From: Eubacterium sp.
GTDB taxonomy: Bacteria > Bacillota > Clostridia > Oscillospirales > Acutalibacteraceae
Length of the DNA: 46,430 bases
Direction: 5' to 3'
NCBI GenBank assembly: GCA_022511205.1
Contig: JAFLRY010000014.1
Location: 1-46,430 of the forward strand
In this document: positions 7,999 through 16,808 of the stretch, one piece after another
Position numbering within the stretch: the first letter of the stretch is position 1
Layout: every line of letters starts with the position of its first letter
The notes under the pieces: model-generated
Told to the model about the DNA's origin: nothing
The model's database searches: none
What the model saw: the letters and a program-made list of their open reading frames with translations, nothing else
Made by a program: the position numbers and the translations under genes

Positions 7999-9279
7999 TT
8001 ATGCATTTTTCAAATCGGCTACTGTAAGATTTCTGCTTTCCTTCAGCGGATTGCGAAGAATGATCGGATCAGTGCCGTTTTTAACTGCATCCTCTGTGAT
8101 GATGATCTTCTCGATCGTATGGTCGCTCGGCGTCTTATACATAAGAGGAGTGAGCACCTTTTCGAGCACGGAGCGAATACCTCTTGCCCCTGTTTTTCTT
8201 TCAAGGGTAATATCGGCAACCGCCTCCAGCGCATCCTTTTTAAATTCAAGCACCACGTCGTCCATTTCAAAAAGGCGGACATACTGCTTAACTATCGCGT
8301 TCTTCGGCTCGGTCATTATTCTGATAAGTGCTTTCTTATCGAGATTATCGAGCGCGGTTATAACGGGAATTCTTCCGATAAGCTCGGGGATCAGTCCGTA
8401 TTTAACGAGATCGTGCTGAATAGTGGATTTCAGAAGCTCGCCGTCTTTGATATCAACATTTTCAATATTCGCGCCGAAGCCCATTGATTTTGAGCCGATA
8501 CGCTTTTGAATGATCTTTTCGATTCCGTCAAATGCGCCGCCGCAGATAAACAGGATATTCGATGTATCTATCTGTATAAATTCCTGCTGAGGATGCTTTC
8601 TTCCGCCTCCGGGAGGAACGTTTGAAACCGTTCCCTCAAGAATTTTGAGAAGAGCCTGCTGAACGCCCTCGCCGCTTACATCTCTCGTAATAGAGCGGTT
8701 TTCTGACTTGCGGGAGATCTTATCGATCTCATCAACGTAAATGATTCCGCGCTGTGCCTTTTCGATATTGAAATCAGCCGCCTGAATAAGACGAAGCAGG
8801 ATATTCTCAACGTCCTCACCAACGTAGCCCGCCTCCGTTAAAGTGGTTGCGTCCGCGATCGCGAAGGGCACGTTGAGTATCTTTGCAAGCGTTTGCGCCA
8901 GCATTGTTTTACCTACGCCTGTCGGCCCTAAAAGGAGAATGTTGCTCTTTTGAAGCTCCAGATCGTCCTTTGCTGAGGAATAGATGCGCTTATAGTGGTT
9001 ATAAACCGCAACGGAAAGCGCGATCTTGGCTTCCTCCTGCCCGATAACGTATTCATCAAGCTTGCTTTTTATTTCCTCCGGCTTCGGCAGGGTCGCGTCA
9101 TTTTCGGAATTATTACGCCTTGCCGTTGGCGTTGATTTTTCAATTATCTCGTTGCAAAGTGAAATGCATTCATCGCAGATGAAAACTCCCGGCCCTTCAA
9201 TGAGCTTGCGCACCATCGTTTCCGATTTCCCGCAAAAGGAGCATCTTGCGATATGATTTCTTCCGTCTTCTCTCGCCAT
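7999..9279 (-). CDS. clpX: ClpX, ATPase subunit of ClpXP
   Basis: This AAA+ unfoldase recognises substrates and feeds them to ClpP. The 426-aa protein has the N-terminal C4 zinc-binding domain (Cys13, Cys16, Cys35, Cys38), Walker A GPTGVGKT (118-125), pore loop GYVG (about 151-154), Walker [10 protein letters not shown] (178-186) and the C-terminal small domain with [15 protein letters not shown]. The length is typical. The start ATG has a CGGAG site 7 bases upstream and lies 19 bases after the clpP stop, so tig-clpP-clpX form one unit. Confidence 0.98.
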   Translation of the reverse strand: MAREDGRNHIARCSFCGKSETMVRKLIEGPGVFICDECISLCNEIIEKSTPTARRNNSENDATLPKPEEIKSKLDEYVIGQEEAKIALSVAVYNHYKRIYSSAKDDLELQKSNILLLGPTGVGKTMLAQTLAKILNVPFAIADATTLTEAGYVGEDVENILLRLIQAADFNIEKAQRGIIYVDEIDKISRKSENRSITRDVSGEGVQQALLKILEGTVSNVPPGGGRKHPQQEFIQIDTSNILFICGGAFDGIEKIIQKRIGSKSMGFGANIENVDIKDGELLKSTIQHDLVKYGLIPELIGRIPVITALDNLDKKALIRIMTEPKNAIVKQYVRLFEMDDVVLEFKKDALEAVADITLERKTGARGIRSVLEKVLTPLMYKTPSDHTIEKIIITEDAVKNGTDPIILRNPLKESRNLTVADLKNA

Positions 9280-9298
9280 ATCTGTACTCCGTTACAGT

Positions 9299-9889
9299 TT
9301 ATCTTCTGTCTATAACCTTATCAACAAGGCCGTATTCAAGCGCTTCCTGAGCGGTGAGCCAATTATCTCTGTCCGTATCTCTTGCAAGCTCTTCAACAGT
9401 TTTACCGCAGTTGTCGGCAAGAATCCTGTTTAATCTCTCTTTGGTCTGAACGAGATTCTTTGCGGCGATCTCAATATCAGTGGTCTGACCCGTTAAGCCG
9501 TGACCGCCGATAAGAGGCTGGTGGATAAGAATGGAGCTGTTGGGCAGAGCGATCCTCTTGCCCTTCGCGCCGCTGGAAAGCAGAAACGCGCCCATTGAAG
9601 CCGCCATACCAACGCAGATGGTTGAAACGTCACACTTGATATACTGCATCGTATCGTAGATGGCAAGGCCGTCCGTTACAGAGCCGCCGGGTGAATTGAT
9701 ATAAAGGCTGATATCCTTCTCGCTGTCCTGCCCCTCAAGGAAAAGAAGCTGAGCAACGACTAAGGAAGCCGTAGCTGAATTGACTTCATCTGAAAGAACG
9801 ATGATTCTGTCGTTCAGAAGTCTGGAGAAAATGTCCATCGAGCGTTCGCCGTTGGCGGTCTGCTCAACAACGTAGGGTACTAATGCCAT
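9299..9889 (-). CDS. clpP: ClpP, proteolytic subunit of Clp protease
   Basis: This serine protease forms the tetradecameric chamber used by ClpX and other Clp ATPases. The 196-aa protein has the triad Ser98 (GMAASMGA), His123 (LIHQP) and Asp171 (ARDTDRD). The N-terminal loop [21 protein letters not shown] is canonical, and so is the handle region ending in YGLVDKVI. Spacing to tig is 31 bases. Confidence 0.98.
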   Translation of the reverse strand: MALVPYVVEQTANGERSMDIFSRLLNDRIIVLSDEVNSATASLVVAQLLFLEGQDSEKDISLYINSPGGSVTDGLAIYDTMQYIKCDVSTICVGMAASMGAFLLSSGAKGKRIALPNSSILIHQPLIGGHGLTGQTTDIEIAAKNLVQTKERLNRILADNCGKTVEELARDTDRDNWLTAQEALEYGLVDKVIDRR

Positions 9890-9920
9890 TTAAATCACTA
9901 CCTTTAAAAAATTTCAAAGA

Positions 9921-11198
9921 TTATTCTACTATTGCGGAATTCACGATAAGGTCTACGGCCTTATTTCTTGCAACGTCCTCAGCAATTCTTTCAGCGGGAA
10001 GAGCCTTTCTAACCTGCTCCGCGCTCATACCGTAGTTAGCGCCGATCTTTGCCGCCTCAGCCTCGATCTCCTCATCGTTAGCCTCGATCTTTTCGGCTTC
10101 GATGATAGCGGTAAGGGCAACGGAAAGCTTAACCTGCTTTTCTGCGCTCTCTCTGAGAGTTGCCTTAAAGCTTTCCTCATCCTGACCCATATACTGGAGA
10201 TACGTTGCAAGCTCAATGCCGCTGTTCTTAAGCTGATAGGTGTATTCCTGAAGCATCTCGTCAACTCTCTTGGTGAACATAACCTCGGGAATTTCAACCT
10301 CCATATTTTCAACGACCATATCAAGAAGCTTGTTTTCAGTTTCGGTCTTGGCGTTTGCGGTCTTTCGCTCCTCGATCTTCTTCTTGAGGTCTTCTTTCAC
10401 CTCGTCAAGAGTATCGAATTCGGAAACGTCCTTTGCAAACTCATCGTCAAGCTCGGGAAGCTCGTTTTTCTTGATTTCGTGGATCTTGCACTTGAAAACA
10501 GCAGCCTTGCCTGCAAGCTCGGGGGTGTATTCCTCAGGGAAGGTAACGTTAACGTCAAACTCCTCGTCAATATTATGCCCCGCAACCTGCTCCTCAAAAC
10601 CGGGAATAAAGCTGCCTGAGCCAAGCTCAAGATCGTAATTCTCGCCCTTGCCGCCCTCGAAAGCAACGCCGTCTACGAAGCCCTCGAAGTCGATCGTGGC
10701 AGTGTCGCCCATTTCGGCGGCTCTATCTGTTACGTCGATAAGGCGGGCGTTTCTCTTCTGCATCTGAGCAAGCTCGTTTTCAACGTCCTCATCCGTTGCT
10801 TCAACAGAGATCTTCTCAATCTTAAGTCCCTTATAATCGCCAAGCTTTACCTCGGGATAAGTGGTGACCTTCATGGTGATCTCCACACCCTCTGCCTTGC
10901 TCATAACGGGTACGTCAACGTCCGCAGTGTCTACAACGTTGAGACCTGCCTCCTCAAAAGCGGCGGAAACCGCTTCAGGATATACGATATCAAGAGCGCC
11001 CTCAAAGAAGGTTGCCTCGCCGTACATTTTTTCGATCATTCCCATAGGAGCCTTGCCCTTTCTGAAGCCGGGAAGCTGAATGCTCTTTCTCTCCTTCAGA
11101 TAAGCTTTTTTGCAGGCGTCGGCAAAGGTTGCCGCGTCTACCGTGATTACAAGCTCGTATGTATTCACATCAATTTTATTAGATGATTTAAGTGCCAT
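9921..11198 (-). CDS. tig: Trigger factor
   Basis: This ribosome-bound chaperone and peptidyl-prolyl isomerase meets nascent chains first. The 425-aa protein contains the ribosome-docking signature GFRKGKAP (about residues 45-52), an FKBP-type PPIase domain (about 155-245, with GDTATIDFEGFVDGVAFEGG), and a long helical C-terminal domain. The start ATG has a full AAGGAGG site. It heads the tig-clpP-clpX unit, a conserved arrangement in Firmicutes that joins folding at the ribosome with ClpXP degradation. Confidence 0.98.
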   Translation of the reverse strand: MALKSSNKIDVNTYELVITVDAATFADACKKAYLKERKSIQLPGFRKGKAPMGMIEKMYGEATFFEGALDIVYPEAVSAAFEEAGLNVVDTADVDVPVMSKAEGVEITMKVTTYPEVKLGDYKGLKIEKISVEATDEDVENELAQMQKRNARLIDVTDRAAEMGDTATIDFEGFVDGVAFEGGKGENYDLELGSGSFIPGFEEQVAGHNIDEEFDVNVTFPEEYTPELAGKAAVFKCKIHEIKKNELPELDDEFAKDVSEFDTLDEVKEDLKKKIEERKTANAKTETENKLLDMVVENMEVEIPEVMFTKRVDEMLQEYTYQLKNSGIELATYLQYMGQDEESFKATLRESAEKQVKLSVALTAIIEAEKIEANDEEIEAEAAKIGANYGMSAEQVRKALPAERIAEDVARNKAVDLIVNSAIVE

Positions 11199-11240
11199 AA
11201 ATAGACCTCCTTAACAAAATTTACTAATCACCGAGTAAGC

Positions 11241-11269
11241 ATTATATCATATAAACTATGGCTTTTCAA
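11241..11269 (-). promoter_or_regulatory. Promoter of the tig-clpP-clpX unit
   Basis: On the minus strand, -35 TTGAAA (11264-11269), a 17-base spacer and -10 TATAAT (11241-11246), with a TGA just before the -10. The untranslated leader is roughly 40 bases and no heat-shock operator was recognised in it. Confidence 0.75.
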
Positions 11270-11284
11270 GCAAAATATATATAA

Positions 11285-11971
11285 TTAATATTTTAAAATC
11301 AAGTAAGGCGTAAAACCCAATCTGTCGCAGGAAATAAGCCTGAAATTGATTCCGTATCGCGCGTCGTCTATGGCATATTTCGCCGCCTCACCGTGAAGAT
11401 GCCCAAAGTAGCATTTTTTTATACCGTATTCGCGCAGTAATTCAAGAATTTCATCACATTGGGAATTCGTGGTAAGCGGCGGATAATGGAGAAAAACGAG
11501 CTTTTCATCACATTCGGCGCTGTCAAGGCTTGCTTTCAGGCGTATCAATTCCCTGTTTAGCACCTTTTCATCGTGCTCTTCTTCACTTTCAAAAAGCCAG
11601 CCCCTTGATCCGCATACGGAAACACCCCCGCAATTCATTGAATTGTTGTGCAAAATCTTTATCGTTTCAAAGCCCTTTTCCTCGATGAACTTATTCATTT
11701 TCGTCATCGTGTTCCACCAATAATCGTGGTTGCCTTTGAGGATAATTTTATTTCCGTTTAAGCCGTTGAGAAAGCGAAAATCAGCTTCCAGCTCGTTGAA
11801 ATCCATCGCCCAGCTGATATCTCCCGCAATAACTACAGTATCCCTGTCAGACACGATTTTATTCCAATTATTTTTTAATTTTTCAGTATAATTTTCCCAT
11901 CCGCTGAAAGTATCCATCGGCTTGTTCGTGCCGAAGGAAAGATGAGTGTCTGCAATCGCAAATAAAGACAT
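11285..11971 (-). CDS. Metallophosphoesterase (calcineurin-like)
   Basis: The 228-aa protein is a dinuclear-metal phosphoesterase. It has all five metal-binding blocks of the family in order: FAIADTHL (D-x-H), VIAGDISW (GD), LKGNHDYWW (GNHD), FLHYPPL (H) and YFGHLHG (GHxH). Substrate is unknown; relatives act on phosphodiesters. The ATG at 11971 is preceded by AAGGAGA at good distance, so it is preferred over a longer frame. It stands alone upstream of the tig promoter and diverges from the DUF1540 gene, with a 92-base shared upstream region. Confidence 0.88.
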   Translation of the reverse strand: MSLFAIADTHLSFGTNKPMDTFSGWENYTEKLKNNWNKIVSDRDTVVIAGDISWAMDFNELEADFRFLNGLNGNKIILKGNHDYWWNTMTKMNKFIEEKGFETIKILHNNSMNCGGVSVCGSRGWLFESEEEHDEKVLNRELIRLKASLDSAECDEKLVFLHYPPLTTNSQCDEILELLREYGIKKCYFGHLHGEAAKYAIDDARYGINFRLISCDRLGFTPYLILKY

Positions 11972-12063
11972 ACTTTCTCCTTGAATAATTGAAATTTGCT
12001 TGGTAAAGAATAAGAACAGAAAAAGCATTGATTTGCTTTTCCTAAACGAAGGGAGTGAAAACG

Positions 12064-12231
12064 ATGGACGAAATTAAAGGAATCTCCTGTGAGGTTAAAA
12101 ACTGCATTTATCACGATACGCAGGATCGCTGCAACGCGGGCCATATCGTGGTTGGTAACAGCAGCGCAACAAAGACCACTGAAACAAAGTGCGAAACCTT
12201 TGAATGCAGTGACGATTGCTGCTGCAAATAA
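12064..12231 (+). CDS. DUF1540 Cys-rich mini-protein
   Basis: This 55-aa protein on the plus strand was found by reading the sequence directly; it is short enough to be missed by length-filtered gene calling. It starts at an ATG 7 bases after a GGGAG site and reads MDEIKGISCEVKNC at its N-terminus. Eight cysteines are spaced as in DUF1540 proteins: C9, C14 and C23 (with NCIYHD between them), then C43 and C48 (CETFEC), and a terminal CCC at 52-54. Such proteins are common in Clostridia, often as one or two copies of this motif. The arrangement suggests metal binding, but no function is established. A strong hairpin follows the stop. Confidence 0.9.
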   Translation: MDEIKGISCEVKNCIYHDTQDRCNAGHIVVGNSSATKTTETKCETFECSDDCCCK

Positions 12232-12251
12232 GTAAATAGCTTTTAAACGAA

Positions 12252-12283
12252 AACGGCTCTTTTCAGAGCCGTTAGTTTTTTTG
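12252..12283. terminator. Bidirectional terminator between DUF1540 and thrC
   Basis: A 9-bp stem AACGGCTCT/AGAGCCGTT with a 4-base loop is followed on plus by AGTTTTTTT and on minus by a shorter T-rich run. It lies between the convergent DUF1540 (+) and thrC (-) genes and can serve both. Confidence 0.9.
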
Positions 12284-12288
12284 AAAAA

Positions 12289-13785
12289 TCAAAGATTTAA
12301 GAGGCTGAAAACCATTTCACTCATATTTTCTTTATCGCAAACGTTCGTGAATCTAACGCTTTTTTCTTTTAAAGAAGAGAGAGACGCGGGGATTTCAGCT
12401 TTCGTTATCCTGTTGAGCTCATCCACCATTGCGAATTCGTCAAGCTCGGGCGTATTTCCGCCTAAAACCGCGGAAAGCACGCTCTTTGAGAATTTATAGG
12501 GTGAAGCGGTGGAATCGATAACGGTGGGGATATCGTCTCCCGTGCGGGAAACGTATTCATCATAAACCTTAACCGCAACGGCGGTGTGGGTGTCACAAAG
12601 ATAGCCGTACTTATCAAAATGTGCTTTGATGGTTTCGTCTACCTCGTTTTCCGTTGCGAAGCCGGCGTCAAATACTCTTTGTATATTTTTAATAAGCGCC
12701 TCTGAAACGGCGTATTTTCCGTCTTTTGAAAGGCTGTTCATAAGGTTCTCAACCAGCTTATCATCGTTGCCGCTCATATGATAGAGAAGCCTTTCAAGAT
12801 TCGAGGAAATGAGAATATCCATACTGGGGGAAGTTGTGGTGTAAAAGCTTCTGTTTTTATCGTATTCGCCGGATTTGAGGAAATCGGTGAGAACGTTGTT
12901 TGAGTTGGAAGCGCAGATGAGCTTCTTCAGGGGAAGCCCCATTTCCTTAGCGTAGTAAGCGGCAAGAATGTTACCGAAATTGCCCGTGGGAACTACGATA
13001 TTGATCTCATCGCCTGCTTTGATCTTGCCCATAGAAAGCATATCGCAGTAGGTGGAGAAATAGTAAACGATCTGCGGAACAAGTCTGCCCCAGTTAATGG
13101 AGTTTGCCGATGAGAACATCATATTCTTTTCGGTAAGTTGAGCCTTGATGTCATCATTCGTAAAGATAGATTTAACGGCGCTTTGGGCATCGTCAAAATT
13201 TCCGTTGATGGCGCAGACTGAAACGTTTTCACCCTCCTGCGTAGTCATCTGGAGCTTCTGCATCGGAGAAACGCCGTCCACGGGATAGAAAACGAGGATC
13301 TTCGTTTTATCAACGTCCTTAAAGCCCTCAAGAGCCGCCTTGCCGGTGTCGCCCGAGGTGGCAACGAGAATAACGATCGTCTTGCCGTCCGCCGTTTTCT
13401 TGGCGGAAACCGTCATAAGATAAGGCAAAAGCTGAAGCGCCATATCCTTAAAGGCGCAGGTGGGGCCGTGCCACAGCTCAAGAATGTTTTTGTTACCGTC
13501 GATATTAACGGTGGGCGCAACCGCCGCCGAGGAAAACTTATCCGCCTGATACGCGCCCTCAACGCAGTAGTTGAGCTCCTCCTCGGTAAAGTCCGTAAGG
13601 AATTCTTTTAAAACGGTCTTTGCCCTGTCGATATAGGACATAGCCGCCATTTCCTTGATTTTATCGAGAGAAAACTGCGGCAGCTCGCAGGGAACGAAGA
13701 GTCCGCCCTCTTTGCTGATGCCCTGCGCGATCGCCTGCGCGGCAGTTATCCTTATTGAATTATCTCTTGTTGAAGTGTAAAGCAT
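12289..13785 (-). CDS. thrC: Threonine synthase
   Basis: This PLP enzyme converts O-phospho-L-homoserine to L-threonine. The 498-aa protein belongs to the long form: N-terminal STRDNSIRITAAQAIAQGISKEGGLFVP, PLP lysine in HGPTCAFKDMALQLLP (near residue 114), the PLP phosphate loop VPTGNFGNILAAYYAKEMGLP, and ATSGDTGKAALEGF. The start ATG has GGAGAC upstream. It is the last gene in the GNAT-rbgA-rnhB-yraN-thrC run, 35 bases after yraN, and ends at a strong terminator. No other threonine-pathway gene is nearby. Confidence 0.96.
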   Translation of the reverse strand: MLYTSTRDNSIRITAAQAIAQGISKEGGLFVPCELPQFSLDKIKEMAAMSYIDRAKTVLKEFLTDFTEEELNYCVEGAYQADKFSSAAVAPTVNIDGNKNILELWHGPTCAFKDMALQLLPYLMTVSAKKTADGKTIVILVATSGDTGKAALEGFKDVDKTKILVFYPVDGVSPMQKLQMTTQEGENVSVCAINGNFDDAQSAVKSIFTNDDIKAQLTEKNMMFSSANSINWGRLVPQIVYYFSTYCDMLSMGKIKAGDEINIVVPTGNFGNILAAYYAKEMGLPLKKLICASNSNNVLTDFLKSGEYDKNRSFYTTTSPSMDILISSNLERLLYHMSGNDDKLVENLMNSLSKDGKYAVSEALIKNIQRVFDAGFATENEVDETIKAHFDKYGYLCDTHTAVAVKVYDEYVSRTGDDIPTVIDSTASPYKFSKSVLSAVLGGNTPELDEFAMVDELNRITKAEIPASLSSLKEKSVRFTNVCDKENMSEMVFSLLNL

Positions 13786-13820
13786 AATTTGTCTCCGATT
13801 ACAAAAAGTTTTAACACATT

Positions 13821-14174
13821 TTAATACAATTCAAAAGCATTTTCAAGGTGTTTTATAGATTTAATTTCGCTATTTTCGGTGATTACCTCAATAACGTCAA
13901 ATCTCGGCTGAAGCTTGGTGGGATTTTTCTGTAAATAGAGTGCGGCGGTCTTAGCCATTTTCTCCTGCTTAGACGCGTCAACGAATTCTGCCGGAGAGGC
14001 TATGGAGGCGAAATTTCTCATCTTTACCTCAATAAAACAGAGGTATTTTCCTTTACTCATTATTAAATCTATTTCCCCGAAGCGTGAGGAATAATTCACG
14101 TCTACGAGCTTATAGCCCTTATTTCGCAAATGATCGCAGGCTTTCAGCTCAGCAAGCTTTCCGAGGCTATTCAT
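13821..14174 (-). CDS. YraN-family (UPF0102) putative endonuclease
   Basis: The 117-aa protein has the restriction-endonuclease-like core of the UPF0102/YraN family: [21 protein letters not shown], then [21 protein letters not shown], which supplies the D-(x)n-ExK catalytic pattern. Its cellular role is not settled. The start overlaps the end of rnhB by 8 bases and has a GGTGAT site inside it. rnhB-yraN adjacency is widely conserved in bacteria and supports both calls. Confidence 0.92.
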   Translation of the reverse strand: MNSLGKLAELKACDHLRNKGYKLVDVNYSSRFGEIDLIMSKGKYLCFIEVKMRNFASIASPAEFVDASKQEKMAKTAALYLQKNPTKLQPRFDVIEVITENSEIKSIKHLENAFELY

Positions 14175-14772
14175 TGCCGATCACCTTTTTCAAAAAGGAT
14201 TTTCTGTGGATATTGCTGATGCCGTGCTCCGCGATCTTTTCATAGTGAAGCTTCGTGCCGTAGCCCTTGTGCTTCTCAAATTCGTACTGAGGATATTTTT
14301 TCGCTAATTCAAGCATATATCTGTCCCTTGAAACCTTGGCGATTATGGAAGCGGCGGCGATGGAAGCGGACTTGCCGTCTCCCTTAACGATCGTTTCCGC
14401 GGGAATATCAAGAGGCGGCATACGGTTGCCGTCAATAAGAACGTAATCCGGCTTGATTTTAAGACCGTCAACGGCTCTTTTCATCGCGAGATAGGTGGCT
14501 TGAAGAATATTTATTTCGTCAATCTCCTTTTCGCTTGCCGTGCCGACAGAATAGCAAACGCACTCCTCGATGATCTTATCAAAGAGCATTTCGCGCTTTT
14601 TCTCCGAGAGCTTTTTGGAATCGTTCACGCCCTCGATAATATGTCCGTCCGGCAGGATAACGGCGGCGGCAAATACAGGACCTGCAAGGGGTCCTCTCCC
14701 CGCCTCGTCAACTCCGCAAATCACGTTATAGCCCTTGGCTTTTGCTTCATTTTCGTAGAATAACCAATCCAT
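14167..14772 (-). CDS. rnhB: Ribonuclease HII
   Basis: This enzyme cuts RNA in RNA-DNA hybrids and starts removal of single ribonucleotides from DNA. The 201-aa protein has the signature [20 protein letters not shown] with two catalytic acids (DE), the conserved [11 protein letters not shown] block, LIDGNRMP, and [24 protein letters not shown]. The start codon overlaps the rbgA stop (TAATG), suggesting coupled translation. Confidence 0.97.
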   Translation of the reverse strand: MDWLFYENEAKAKGYNVICGVDEAGRGPLAGPVFAAAVILPDGHIIEGVNDSKKLSEKKREMLFDKIIEECVCYSVGTASEKEIDEINILQATYLAMKRAVDGLKIKPDYVLIDGNRMPPLDIPAETIVKGDGKSASIAAASIIAKVSRDRYMLELAKKYPQYEFEKHKGYGTKLHYEKIAEHGISNIHRKSFLKKVIGNE

Positions 14773-15638
14773 TACTGCGGTAACTCAAGGCTGATTCGCC
14801 CGAGCTTTCCTCCTCTGAATTCATCGCACAGCATAACGGCGGTGCGTTCGTAATTGATCTCGCCGCCTTTGATCAGAAAGCCGCGCTTTTTTCCGATCAT
14901 TTCAAGAATTTCCCAGCCCTGCATATCCTCGAAGCCGCTGATTTTGTATCGCTCAGAAATCATTTCGGGGTGGGTCTTATTCAGCACTTCAAGCAATCTG
15001 CAGGAAAGGCTTTCGATATCCGTGACCTCGTCCTTGACGGAGCCGATAAAGGCAAGCTTGTCGCCCACCTCAGGATCGTCAAATTTCGGCCATAAAACGC
15101 CGGGAGTATCGAGCAATTCAATTCCATTGCCAACGTTGAACCACTGATTGTTTCGGGTAACGCCCGCTCTGTCGGCAACAACGGCTTTGCTCTCCCCCGC
15201 CATTCTATTGATGAAGGAAGACTTGCCCGTGTTGGGAATGCCCACCACCATTAGGCGAAGCGGCTTGCCCGCCATACCTTTTTCCTTATTGCGTTCAATA
15301 ACAGTGCTGAGTGCGTTTTTGCAGACAGAAGCAAACTGATTCAAGCCCTTGCCGCTTCTGCAATCAACGGCTATGGCGTGAAAGCCCCTGTTTTTATAGT
15401 ATTCAAGCCAAATTTTGGTGGCATTCTGATCCGCAATATCGCTCTTGTTTAAAAGCACGATTCGGGGCTTTCTTTTAATTAATTCGTCAAGCTCCGGGTT
15501 GGAGCTTGAATACGGAATTCGCGCGTCAACGATCTCCACAACGCCGTCTACGAGATTCAGGCTTTCCTTGATAAGTCGGCGGGTTTTCGCCATATGGCCC
15601 GGAAACCACTGAACGTATTGCTTTTGAAAATCGGGCAT
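14772..15638 (-). CDS. rbgA: Ribosome biogenesis GTPase RbgA (YlqF)
   Basis: This circularly permuted GTPase is needed for late 50S assembly. The 288-aa protein shows the permuted order: G4 LLNKSD comes before G1 GIPNTGKSS and G3 [10 protein letters not shown]. The N-terminus [12 protein letters not shown] is the YlqF hallmark. A helical C-terminal domain follows. The start ATG has AGGTGA. Gene order rbgA-rnhB-yraN downstream of rplS is a classical Firmicutes arrangement; here a GNAT gene is inserted between rplS and rbgA. Confidence 0.97.
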   Translation of the reverse strand: MPDFQKQYVQWFPGHMAKTRRLIKESLNLVDGVVEIVDARIPYSSSNPELDELIKRKPRIVLLNKSDIADQNATKIWLEYYKNRGFHAIAVDCRSGKGLNQFASVCKNALSTVIERNKEKGMAGKPLRLMVVGIPNTGKSSFINRMAGESKAVVADRAGVTRNNQWFNVGNGIELLDTPGVLWPKFDDPEVGDKLAFIGSVKDEVTDIESLSCRLLEVLNKTHPEMISERYKISGFEDMQGWEILEMIGKKRGFLIKGGEINYERTAVMLCDEFRGGKLGRISLELPQ

Positions 15639-15656
15639 TTTCTCACCTGCTTTTCT

Positions 15657-16208
15657 TTATAATTCGTCTTTTATAATTGAGTAGACCACGGCATCGTTTC
15701 GCTCTTTTGTATGCTTATTGATCCTTCTGCTTCGCAGTACGCCGTCCTTTCGCATACCTGCTTTTTCCATAACTCTTCCGCTGGCGGGATTGCCACTGAT
15801 ATGACTTGCTTCAACAAGATATATCCCGCAATCGTTAAGGAGATATTCTATAACCGTTCGCAAGGCTTCGGTGGCGTAGCCGTTACCCCAGAATTTTGAG
15901 CCGTAGCAGTAGCCGATTGCGGCGGTTGAATGCTTTTTATTAAGCTCCATAACACATATGTTTCCGATTATTTCGCCCGTTTCTTTGATCTCGACTACCC
16001 AGTTGAGCGCGCCGTTATCATAACTGTTTACCCAAGACTTTAACAGTTCTTTCGTTTCATCAACGCTTTTGGCAACGTCCCAAGCAAGATACTTGCAACA
16101 CTCGGGATCGCTCTCCCAGTTATTATACATTGCTTCAGCATCATCAACAGTAAACTTTCTTAAAATCAGTCTTTTGCTCTCTAACGTTTTAGTTGTAAAA
16201 TTTTCCAC
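15657..16208 (-). CDS. GNAT N-acetyltransferase, RimJ/RimL type
   Basis: The 183-aa protein is a GCN5-related acetyltransferase of the Acetyltransf_3 type: TKTLESKRLILRKFTVDDAEAMYNNW at the start, a GEIIGNICV strand, then the acetyl-CoA site with IGYCYGSKFWGNGYATEALRTV and NPASGRVMEKAGMRKDG. The acceptor is unknown; relatives modify ribosomal protein N-termini or small amines. It starts with GTG, supported by an AGGAAGGTG site 5-8 bases upstream. It is the first gene of the rbgA-rnhB-yraN-thrC unit. Confidence 0.87.
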   Translation of the reverse strand: MENFTTKTLESKRLILRKFTVDDAEAMYNNWESDPECCKYLAWDVAKSVDETKELLKSWVNSYDNGALNWVVEIKETGEIIGNICVMELNKKHSTAAIGYCYGSKFWGNGYATEALRTVIEYLLNDCGIYLVEASHISGNPASGRVMEKAGMRKDGVLRSRRINKHTKERNDAVVYSIIKDEL

Positions 16209-16224
16209 TATTTCACCTTCCTAT

Positions 16225-16253
16225 ATATTATCAAAATATTGCTGATTTTTCAA
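16225..16253 (-). promoter_or_regulatory. Promoter of the GNAT-rbgA-rnhB-yraN-thrC unit
   Basis: On the minus strand, -35 TTGAAA (16248-16253) and -10 TAATAT (16225-16230) are 17 bases apart, immediately downstream of the rplS terminator. Confidence 0.65.
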
Positions 16254-16254
16254 C

Positions 16255-16288
16255 AAAAAAGAAAACCGTTTCACTGGGAAACGGTTTT
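16255..16288 (-). terminator. Terminator after rplS
   Basis: An 11-bp stem AAAACCGTTTC/GAAACGGTTTT encloses a 5-base loop, followed on minus by a T-rich run (CTTTTTTG). It lies close after the rplS stop. Confidence 0.9.
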
Positions 16289-16302
16289 GTGAAGTCAAGT
16301 TG

Positions 16303-16644
16303 TTAGATATCTTCCTTAACTTTTGCTGACTTGCCGACTCTGTCACGAAGATAATAGAGCTTAGCGCGACGAACCTTACCGCGGCGAACAACCTGAACGG
16401 AATCCACGTTCGCAGAATTGAACGGGAATACACGCTCGATACCTACGCCGTAGGATACGCGGCGAACGGTAAAGGTCTTGGAAATGCCTGAGCCCTTCAT
16501 AGCAATAACCGTACCCTCAAACATCTGAACTCTTTCGTTCTTACCCTCACGGATACGAACGCCTACTCTTACAGTATCACCGATCTTGAATTCGGGAAGC
16601 TGTTTCTGAGCACTGCCGGCTTCAATAATTTTAATTGCGTCCAT
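16303..16644 (-). CDS. rplS: 50S ribosomal protein L19
   Basis: The 113-aa protein matches L19 throughout: [29 protein letters not shown], the [22 protein letters not shown] block and [27 protein letters not shown]19 sits at the 30S-50S interface. It has a strong AAGGAGG site, its own promoter at 16775-16803, a structured leader of about 120 bases and its own terminator, so it is a single-gene unit. Confidence 0.99.
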   Translation of the reverse strand: MDAIKIIEAGSAQKQLPEFKIGDTVRVGVRIREGKNERVQMFEGTVIAMKGSGISKTFTVRRVSYGVGIERVFPFNSANVDSVQVVRRGKVRRAKLYYLRDRVGKSAKVKEDI

Positions 16645-16770
16645 TAAAATTTCCTCCTTTTATTTTTTCAGATGTTCTTAACAAATTAATTGACAGAGGA
16701 CCATCTACTTAAATGCTTTCTAAACGCACAGCATTTAACGCGTTGCAAGGCAACAACGGAACAAATGCCT
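16645..16770 (-). ncRNA. Candidate structured rplS leader (L19 leader-like)
   Basis: From the promoter start near 16769 to the start codon runs a leader of about 125 bases. It can form a hairpin with GCATTT (16763-16768) paired to AAATGC (16731-16736), containing an inner CGTTG/CAACG stem. The same AAATGC can instead pair with a second GCATTT (16711-16716). Autoregulatory leaders upstream of L19 genes are known in low-GC Gram-positives; membership of that Rfam family is inferred, not tested. Confidence 0.5.
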
Positions 16771-16774
16771 AAGT

Positions 16775-16803
16775 AATATAACATAACTTGTAGAAAAATG
16801 CAA
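16775..16803 (-). promoter_or_regulatory. Promoter of rplS
   Basis: On the minus strand, -35 TTGCAT (16798-16803), 17-base spacer, -10 TATATT (16775-16780). It begins immediately after the stop codon of the TIGR03936-family gene. Confidence 0.75.
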
Positions 16804-16808
16804 GCATT

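Noticed and set aside
11199-11284. Possible CtsR or HrcA (CIRCE) heat-shock operator upstream of tig, and similarly upstream of lon
   Set aside because: Neither the GGTCAAA-type heptad repeat nor the CIRCE inverted repeat is present in either leader.
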